Assembly: GCA_009784825.1 (NCBI GenBank)
Contig: WQXO01000003.1
Coordinates: 62,001 to 126,000, forward strand
Length of the DNA: 64,000 bases
Source: Oscillospiraceae bacterium
Lineage (GTDB): Bacteria > Bacillota > Clostridia > Oscillospirales > Ruminococcaceae
Reading direction: 5' to 3'
In this document: piece after piece, positions 57,763 to 64,000 of the stretch
How positions within the stretch are numbered: position 1 is the stretch's first letter
Layout: every line of letters starts with the position of its first letter
Notes under the pieces: generated by a model
Seen by the model: only the letters and a program-made list of their open reading frames with translations
What the model was told of the DNA's origin: nothing
Databases searched by the model: none
Made by a program: the position numbers and the translations under genes

Positions 57763-58683
57763 ATGGCTAAAGCAGTATCGAATAAAAATAAAAAAAATGT
57801 CAGACGCAGGAGCAACTGGTATATCTATTTTATCAGCTTTGTGGCGGCGTTTGCCATTCTCGGAATGTTCATTCTCGGGATATGGGATTATTTTTTCCCT
57901 GACAGAACCCAACCGATGATGAACAATCAGGGCATTGTCAATTATGTACCCGGTGAGGAGCTTGACGTTACTATACTGATGATGATGAGTCGCTCACAGG
58001 GGGCAACGCCGGAACAGTTCATGCTGCTCAACTATCGTCCGAAATCCGAGCAAATCGTAATCGTGCCTTTACGCCCGCAAACAAAAATAATTGACGGCGG
58101 CACAACAACCGGCGGAACAATGGTTGACGCATATAACAGAGGCGGGGCAGAAGCCGTCATGAACGGCATAAAGAACACTTTCGGGGTAGAATGTAAGTTT
58201 TATGTAAAATTCGACCGTCTTTCTTTTATAAACTTCACATCACTGTTAGGCGACACGGTTTTGAACATTCCGTTTAACATAGATGACGGGGCAGCCTCAT
58301 TCAAATCGGGAACACAAGCACTCACTGCTACAGAGCTGTACAGCTATATTACAATAACGGATTTCAGCTCAGTTCCCGGAGCAAACGAGGATTACCGTTT
58401 TGTAGTAATGGGTTCATCGCTGTGTACGCTGATTAACAACCACTGTAAAGGGCTTGCAAGGGCGAGCATACAGGAGCTTTTCAATAAAATTCTCAACAAC
58501 GCCGACACCAACCTGACTTTTAAAGACTACACCATTTATCAACAGGCACTGCTGTACAATTCTGAGAACAGCGTGAACCCTGCGACTTATTTCATACCGA
58601 CGGGGGAACTAAACGAACAGGGTGCTTTTGTGGTATCGGAGAATTCAATCTCAACAATTCTGAACAGATTTGCATTAGACTAA
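57763..58683 (+). CDS. LCP (LytR-CpsA-Psr)-like membrane protein with altered core
   Basis: The 306-residue protein has a basic N-terminus, one membrane helix (about 22-45) and an extracellular domain that follows LCP proteins: 'EQFMLLNYRPKSEQIVIVPLRPQTKI', 'AYNRGGAEAVMNGIKNTFGVECKFYVKFDRLSFINFTSLLGD', then 'TALTATELYSY'-like end. LCP enzymes attach teichoic acids or capsule to peptidoglycan through a polyprenyl phosphate site. Here the usual 'RDT' is replaced by 'RPQT' and several later Arg/Asp positions are not seen, so it may be inactive or use another lipid. GAGGAG precedes the ATG. Confidence 0.72.
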   Translation: MAKAVSNKNKKNVRRRSNWYIYFISFVAAFAILGMFILGIWDYFFPDRTQPMMNNQGIVNYVPGEELDVTILMMMSRSQGATPEQFMLLNYRPKSEQIVIVPLRPQTKIIDGGTTTGGTMVDAYNRGGAEAVMNGIKNTFGVECKFYVKFDRLSFINFTSLLGDTVLNIPFNIDDGAASFKSGTQALTATELYSYITITDFSSVPGANEDYRFVVMGSSLCTLINNHCKGLARASIQELFNKILNNADTNLTFKDYTIYQQALLYNSENSVNPATYFIPTGELNEQGAFVVSENSISTILNRFALD

Positions 58684-58720
58684 TTATAGCTGTAAAATAA
58701 TAAAATGTCAACATATAGGC

Positions 58721-58749
58721 TTGCATTTTTATATTGCACATGATATAAT
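58721..58749 (+). promoter_or_regulatory. promoter of the ComFB-like and sensor kinase genes
   Basis: TTGCAT, 17 bases, TATAAT. The transcript then crosses the AT-rich repeat at 58753-58800. Confidence 0.75.
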
Positions 58750-58752
58750 ACT

Positions 58753-58800
58753 AATAATTATTCATTCATTATTAATTATTAATTATTCATTATTAATTAT
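58753..58800. repeat. AT-rich repeat of ATTCATTATTAATT words
   Basis: At least three tandem or inverted copies of ATTCATTATTAATTATTAA-like words, similar to the arms of the element at 52285-52385. It forms the 5' untranslated leader of the ComFB-like gene. Confidence 0.55.
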
Positions 58801-58816
58801 AAAAGGGGGGTACATA

Positions 58817-59404
58817 TTGCGAACCAATAAAACCTCACAAGTTATGCGGCTTGTGACAGCCCCGGGGAACCCTGTATTCCTCCCCCCCTCAAATCCGGAT
58901 ATGGCTGAAGAAAGCCAAAACAACGAACTGTCGAACATTCAGCAATACAGCAGTGCAGAACAATTCGCAAAAAACTCCGACGCAGATGTGCTGAAGGACG
59001 CTTCAAAAATCAAGAAAAACCGCCGCCGCAGAGCGATTACCAAGAACATGAAGCTCAAGACCGACGGTGTCACCCCTCCCGGACTGAAGCTGCCGGAGGG
59101 TCAGGTTCAGCAAGGGTATACAAAACCCGCAGGCGAAAAGCAGGTGGTAAATGTTGTTTCACTGCTGATAAACGAACAATTAGGTGCCGCCCTTGAACGG
59201 TTCAACATATGTGCCTGCCCCAAGTGCTGTCACATAATCACACAAAGGGTCATGGCGGAGGTTGAGCCGGTATTCGTCCACGTCAGCACGGTTGATGATG
59301 CACACGAGGTAAATATAAAACTATCCGAAATCCGCCCCGACGTGACAAGGGTTATCACCAAGACAGTCATGGCAGGCAGAATTAAACCCTATCACAAGCA
59401 ATAA
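58817..59404 (+). CDS. ComFB-like domain protein
   Basis: The 195-residue protein starts at TTG six bases after AAGGGGGG. The first 110 residues are polar, with a basic stretch ('KKNRRRRAITKNMKLK'). The C-terminal part resembles ComFB: 'QVVNVVSLLINEQLGAALERFNICACPKCCHIITQRVMAEVEPVFV', with three cysteines in 'CACPKCC'. ComFB is encoded in the Bacillus competence operon, and relatives have been reported as cyclic-nucleotide receptors. Fourteen bases separate it from the sensor kinase gene, so the two probably work in one pathway. The earlier frame extension covers the promoter and is not coding. Confidence 0.72.
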   Translation: MRTNKTSQVMRLVTAPGNPVFLPPSNPDMAEESQNNELSNIQQYSSAEQFAKNSDADVLKDASKIKKNRRRRAITKNMKLKTDGVTPPGLKLPEGQVQQGYTKPAGEKQVVNVVSLLINEQLGAALERFNICACPKCCHIITQRVMAEVEPVFVHVSTVDDAHEVNIKLSEIRPDVTRVITKTVMAGRIKPYHKQ

Positions 59405-59418
59405 AGGAACGGTTCAGC

Positions 59419-62400
59419 ATGAGGCATACTGTTAAGCGAATATACGCATTATTGCTTTCAAGCACCATAATATTTAATACAGTCGGCTGTTCCGTGCAAT
59501 CAAACAAGCCTACTTCCTTTGACATAACATCTATAGAAAACTTTCGTGAAATCCCCGAAATAACAGGTGAAGAAATTGCCGAAATTGAGCGGCTCATATC
59601 TCAAAACAACAGCTTTACATATGCCACAATGCTTGACATGGAGGCGTTCGTTCTTGCGGACGGGACTCATGCAGGATTTGCGGCATTATTTTGTGAGCTG
59701 TTGTCTTCTTTGTTTGAGGTTGAATTTATTCAGGAATTCCACGAATTTGACGAGCTGCAGTCAGGGTTAGACAGTTACATTTATGATTTCACCGGCGAGC
59801 TTTCTCCCGCCCTTGAACGAGGCGAAAACTATTATATGACCACCCCAATTGCAGAGCGTACACTGGTTACACTTACAAAGAAAGGTTTAACCCGAATAGA
59901 ACAACCCTCCGACCTTAACTCAAAACGTGTCGGTTTTATGAACTCAGCGGCTACAGATGATTTAATTAAAAACATGTATCCCGATTTAGAGTATGAACCG
60001 GTTGACATATACAATACGGATGATGTTGCCCAAATGCTGTATAATGAAGAAATTGACGCTTTTGTCATAGATTCGGTCAACACATATTTGTTTAAAAGCT
60101 ATGATTATATATCCTATGCGGATATATTCCAATTAGTATATACTCCGGTATCACTCACAACAGCCAACCCCGAGCTTAAACCGTTTATTGACGTGTTTAA
60201 TAAATACCTTGAGGCGGGAGGGGTTGAGGTGCTTCACGCTATGTATAAAAAGGGTGAACGTGAGTATGCACGGCATGAACTGTATCAAACCCTAACCCCG
60301 CAGGAAAAGGAATACATAACAAGCATAACCACAGAAAATGAAAAAATCTCAATCAGTTTATCACACGACCGTTACCCGATATGCTTCTATGACGAACGGC
60401 TTGACGAGTTCCAAGGAATAGCACCGGACATTTTAAATGAAATCAGTTTTTTAACCGGCTTACAGTTTGAGGCAGTGACCGATGAAACCACGACATGGTC
60501 AAGAACATTAGATATGCTCAGAACAGGGGAAATATCACTTTCATCTCAGCTTCAGCGAACCGATGAACGTGAACAGCATTTCATATGGGCAGCCGAGCCA
60601 TACTTTTCGTCTTATTTCGCACTTTTATCAAAAATGGAGCTGCCCGATTTAGACATGTACCAAGTCCCCTATTCCACCGTAGGAATAGTAAATGATTCCA
60701 TTGCCGAGGACATGTATCGTTTCCTATTCCCCGAAGATAATGATTACATTCGCTTTAACACACACAATGAAGCATTAATTGCATTAGAAACAGGGAAAAT
60801 CGACCTTTTTATGACCTTCGACTATATTCTGCTTTACGAAACCAACTACCGTGAAAACGTGGACTATAAAGCCAATATAACCTTCTATTCCCCGATTGAG
60901 GAGGTTTGCTTCGGGTTCAACAAAAACGAGGAAATCCTTTGTTCAATTGTGAGCAAGGCACAAGAAAGAGTAGACACCGAAAAAATCGCACGTGACTGGG
61001 TTGCCCGTTCATACGATTATTCAAGACAGTTAGCAGAATTCAGAAACATCTATATGTCTTTTATTTCCAGCGGATTTTTCATAATGATGATAGTCACATT
61101 CGTGTTTCTTATCCGTAATATAAGAACCCGTATACGCCTAAAAAGGGAAATGGTTACTATTTCCGCTATATTTGACGCAATCCCCGATTTAATCATGTGC
61201 AAGGATTTGAACAGGACGTACACCGACTGTAACCGCCCCTTTGAGGAATTTGCGGGATACAGTAAATCCGAGCTAATCGGCAAAACTATTCATATGGTTG
61301 AGGGGTTTTCCGACCGTATCCCCGACGATGTTGACGATATTGAAAAAAGGATAGAGGACGAGAAAGTAACAATTAAAACTAAGGACTGGTTGACCTATCC
61401 CGACGGAACCCGGAAATTCTGTGAAACCATACGAACCCCGCTGATGAAAAGCGAAAAAGTAATCGGCATATTGGGCGTCGTGAGGGATTTAACCGAGTTA
61501 AATAATGCAATGGTATTAATGCAAAACGCATACGAACGCACAAAGGTCATGCTTGACACGTCGCCGATATGTTGTTTTGTCTGCGATAAGGATTCTGCTT
61601 TTATCGACTGTAACGACGAGGCGGTCAGGCTGTTCGGGGTTAACGGTAAGCAGAATTTCGCAGGTTTCTTAGTTCGCGACCTTTCCCCTCACCGCCAGCC
61701 CGACGGGCGATTGTCCTCCGAAGCGGCATCAGAACATATTAAAACTGCATACGATAAAAAACGTCACACATTTGAGTGGGTTCACCAAACGTCTGACGGA
61801 ATACCCATACCGTCGGTGGTAACGCTTGTCCGTGTAAGTTATGGAGAAACCGAAGAAACCGACGTTATGCTGATATACATACAAGACATGCGTGAGCATA
61901 ACGAGATGATGTGGAAAATTGACAATCAAAATCGGCTTCTCGCTGCATTAAACAGAGTATCCACAGTTTTGTTGGAATCGGATATAATCGGCTTTGAAGA
62001 AAACCTGTTAAAGGCGATGGAGGTAATGGCAGAAGCCATAAACATCGACCGTGTCTGCATATGGAAAAACGAAACAAGGGAAGACAGGTTGTATTGCGTA
62101 TTAGCCAGCGAATGGACACGGGGAATATACCCGAAGACATCAGACGGGTTTATCACAGAATTCTTTTATGACGAGTTCATGCCCGAATGGGAGACGGAGC
62201 TTATGGAGGGCTTCTGCATAAACAGCTTAGTGAGTGACATGTCCTCCAGTGAGCGGGAAATCCTGTATCAAGACATGAACACCCTTTCGGTATTTGCGAT
62301 TCCTGTATTCGCAAACGATGAATTCTGGGGATTTTTCACCTATGATGATTGTCATGAGGAACGGCTGTTCACCGAAAACGAGGAGAAGATTCTCCGTGCG

Positions 62401-64000
62401 GCGGGCAGAATGATATTCAACGCTTTTGTCAGGAACGACATGACCCGAAATATTCTTGAAGCCACCACACAATTAGAGGAGGCAGACAAGGTCAAGAACA
62501 ACGCCCTCAGCACCCTGCAGAACATTCTCAACAGTATAGATGCGTATATTTACGTAACTGTCCCGAACACGGGTGAGGTATTGTTCGTCAACAACCGAAT
62601 GAAGGACGCATACGGTATAGAGGGTGATGAAGCAATCGGGCAATACTGCTACAGGGTATTCCGAGGCGACCGTTACGAGATGTGCGAGTTCTGCCCCTGC
62701 CGCAAGCTTAATCGAAACCCCGACCAAATCATCGTGTGGGACGAGTATATCAACCATTTAGAAAGCCATATCCGCCACGCCGACTGTTATATCGACTGGC
62801 CTGACGGCTCAAAGGTTCACCTGCAGCACTCGGTAGACATAACCGAATTAATGACTGCGAGGAAACAAGCAGAGCAGAGCAATATTGCCAAGAGCAGCTT
62901 TTTAGCGAGGATGAGCCACGAGCTTCGCACCCCGATGAACGCAATTATCGGAATGACCGAGTTAGCGTTAAGAGAGCAGGATTCTTCAGCCGCCCGCGAG
63001 CATATTTTAACAGTTAAGCAAGCCGGTGCAAACCTGTTGTCTATTATAAATGACATTCTCGATTTTTCAAAAATCGAAGCGGGAAAAGTGGCAATCGTCA
63101 GTAAAGACTATGCTTTGGCGTCTTTGTTGAATGACGTAATCAGCATTATCCGAATGAGAATAATTGATTCGCCCGTAGGGTTTACGGTTAATGTAGACAG
63201 TAATATCCCAAGCGAACTGTTCGGTGACGAGGTAAGAATTCGGCAAATCTTAGTTAATCTCTTAGGCAACGCAGTGAAATACACCGAGAAAGGTTTCGTA
63301 TCGTTTACCATGTCGGGTCAAGCATCGCAGAACGATGAGGACGTGTTTGTTCTCACAATGGAAATAAGGGACAGCGGCAGGGGAATAAGAAAAGCAGATT
63401 TAGACAGTTTGTTCGGCGATTTCATGCAGTTTGATTTAATTAACAACAGCAACGTCGAGGGAACAGGCTTAGGCTTGGCGATAACCCGCAGTCTTGTTAA
63501 TGTAATGAACGGCGATATTCAAGTCGAATCAGAATACGGTAAGGGGAGCATATTCACAGTAACGCTTCCGCAGAAAGTGAAAAACCGTAAAGCGTTTGCA
63601 ACTGTTGACAACCCCGGTGAAAAGAAAGTCTTGGTTTATGAACTCAGGGGGATTTATTCAGACTCGTTGGTGAATGCCGTTGAAAATCTCGGAGTGGAGT
63701 GTACGGCAGTTTCCGCAGATGCCGAGTTATACGAAAGCCTGTCCAAAACCGAATATGCATTTGTGTTCACCTCACACGAACTGTTTGAAAAAAACCGCAC
63801 CACATTCACCCAGCTTAACGAGGACGTTAAGGTTATCATATTAACAGAGTTCGGCGAGGTCATCACCGAAAAAGGGTTGAACACGCTTTCCATGCCGGTA
63901 TATTCCGTCTCAATTGCGAATGTTCTCAACGGTGTGGCGAACAGCTACCGCTTCAACGAGAGCAGTGAAGCGATTGTGAGATTTTCTGCCCCCGATGCAA
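59419..64000 (+). CDS. large hybrid sensor histidine kinase, incomplete at the window end
   Basis: The frame is open from the ATG at 59419 to the last base (1527 codons). Order seen: lipobox-like signal (Cys24), two tandem periplasmic-binding type 3 sensor domains (about 45-270 and 295-535), a membrane helix near 544-566, PAS (575-695), PAS (700-810), GAF-like (about 835-1010), a Cys-rich PAS (about 1020-1150), HisKA with the phospho-acceptor His1167 in 'RMSHELRTPMN', and HATPase_c with 'NLLGNAVKYTEKG' near 1280. A receiver-like domain then begins near 1397, but its usual Asp is absent ('AFVFTSHE'). It should sense small solutes outside and stress signals inside. Confidence 0.9.
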   Translation, partial: MRHTVKRIYALLLSSTIIFNTVGCSVQSNKPTSFDITSIENFREIPEITGEEIAEIERLISQNNSFTYATMLDMEAFVLADGTHAGFAALFCELLSSLFEVEFIQEFHEFDELQSGLDSYIYDFTGELSPALERGENYYMTTPIAERTLVTLTKKGLTRIEQPSDLNSKRVGFMNSAATDDLIKNMYPDLEYEPVDIYNTDDVAQMLYNEEIDAFVIDSVNTYLFKSYDYISYADIFQLVYTPVSLTTANPELKPFIDVFNKYLEAGGVEVLHAMYKKGEREYARHELYQTLTPQEKEYITSITTENEKISISLSHDRYPICFYDERLDEFQGIAPDILNEISFLTGLQFEAVTDETTTWSRTLDMLRTGEISLSSQLQRTDEREQHFIWAAEPYFSSYFALLSKMELPDLDMYQVPYSTVGIVNDSIAEDMYRFLFPEDNDYIRFNTHNEALIALETGKIDLFMTFDYILLYETNYRENVDYKANITFYSPIEEVCFGFNKNEEILCSIVSKAQERVDTEKIARDWVARSYDYSRQLAEFRNIYMSFISSGFFIMMIVTFVFLIRNIRTRIRLKREMVTISAIFDAIPDLIMCKDLNRTYTDCNRPFEEFAGYSKSELIGKTIHMVEGFSDRIPDDVDDIEKRIEDEKVTIKTKDWLTYPDGTRKFCETIRTPLMKSEKVIGILGVVRDLTELNNAMVLMQNAYERTKVMLDTSPICCFVCDKDSAFIDCNDEAVRLFGVNGKQNFAGFLVRDLSPHRQPDGRLSSEAASEHIKTAYDKKRHTFEWVHQTSDGIPIPSVVTLVRVSYGETEETDVMLIYIQDMREHNEMMWKIDNQNRLLAALNRVSTVLLESDIIGFEENLLKAMEVMAEAINIDRVCIWKNETREDRLYCVLASEWTRGIYPKTSDGFITEFFYDEFMPEWETELMEGFCINSLVSDMSSSEREILYQDMNTLSVFAIPVFANDEFWGFFTYDDCHEERLFTENEEKILRAAGRMIFNAFVRNDMTRNILEATTQLEEADKVKNNALSTLQNILNSIDAYIYVTVPNTGEVLFVNNRMKDAYGIEGDEAIGQYCYRVFRGDRYEMCEFCPCRKLNRNPDQIIVWDEYINHLESHIRHADCYIDWPDGSKVHLQHSVDITELMTARKQAEQSNIAKSSFLARMSHELRTPMNAIIGMTELALREQDSSAAREHILTVKQAGANLLSIINDILDFSKIEAGKVAIVSKDYALASLLNDVISIIRMRIIDSPVGFTVNVDSNIPSELFGDEVRIRQILVNLLGNAVKYTEKGFVSFTMSGQASQNDEDVFVLTMEIRDSGRGIRKADLDSLFGDFMQFDLINNSNVEGTGLGLAITRSLVNVMNGDIQVESEYGKGSIFTVTLPQKVKNRKAFATVDNPGEKKVLVYELRGIYSDSLVNAVENLGVECTAVSADAELYESLSKTEYAFVFTSHELFEKNRTTFTQLNEDVKVIILTEFGEVITEKGLNTLSMPVYSVSIANVLNGVANSYRFNESSEAIVRFSAPDA

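Noticed and set aside
58721..58816. N-terminal extension of the ComFB-like protein
   Set aside because: It would translate the promoter and AT-rich repeat; the TTG at 58817 with a strong ribosome site is the better start.

Overview
The window looks like a chromosome fragment from a Gram-positive, low-to-mid GC, anaerobic plant-fibre-degrading member of the Clostridia. This is inferred from AAGGAG ribosome sites, TTGACA/TATAAT promoters, NrdR, MecA, YajC, a fused SecDF, a pyruvate kinase with a PEP-utiliser tail, DUF1540, DUF4349 and DUF4914 proteins, many lipoproteins, and GH3, GH5, GH13 and GH94 enzymes. Neither tRNA encodes its CCA end. The species cannot be named from sequence alone.

Layout. 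1-3.9 kb: end of a BrnT-type toxin with a small partner, tmRNA on the minus strand, an ECF sigma factor with a membrane partner, and a methyltransferase. 3.9-7.3 kb: a one-directional row of small genes (SMI1/KNR4, HEAT-like, P-loop, DUF2185, lipoprotein, membrane protein). Several are preceded by copies of a conserved ~67 bp leader, which resembles an array of immunity-type genes. 7.3-16.5 kb: minus-strand housekeeping and glycogen/maltodextrin genes (cysK, tmk, GH13, glgP), then a metallo-hydrolase, an M23 peptidase and a degenerate S26-like protein. 16.5-24.6 kb: tRNA-Thr, a compact type I toxin-antitoxin-like element, GH3, a RelBE-like pair, GH94, pth, rpe and mecA. 24.7-37.4 kb: a plus-strand run that starts with a three-gene Rnf-like membrane module (D, E, A only) and continues with a DUF4015 protein, YajC, two cyclophilin lipoproteins, a GH5 lipoprotein, an ABC exporter, DUF3137 and LemA. 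37.5-44.7 kb: secDF, a TIM-barrel epimerase, nrdR, two lipoproteins, guanine deaminase and DUF1540. 44.7-45.1 kb: a second, oppositely oriented copy of the type I-like element. 45.1-57.7 kb: pyruvate kinase, an amidase, DUF4914, hexuronate genes, tRNA-Val, dinD, an MFS transporter, a PHP phosphatase and alr. 57.8-64 kb: an LCP-like protein, a ComFB-like protein and a very large hybrid sensor kinase that runs off the window.

The metabolic genes fit together. Extracellular GH5 would cut beta-glucans, and cytosolic GH3 and GH94 would finish the oligosaccharides, GH94 saving ATP by phosphorolysis. GH13 and GlgP handle alpha-glucans. UxuA with the mannitol-dehydrogenase-family enzyme handles hexuronates. 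Pyruvate kinase and Rpe feed central metabolism.

The strongest novelty candidates are: (i) the two-copy convergent small-toxin/antisense-RNA element at 16.8-17.1 and 44.7-45.1 kb; (ii) the Rnf-like D-E-A module that has lost three of the four cysteines expected for the RnfA/RnfE iron-sulfur cluster; and (iii) the repeat-led row of immunity-like genes. All functional statements come from reading motifs. No database search was run.
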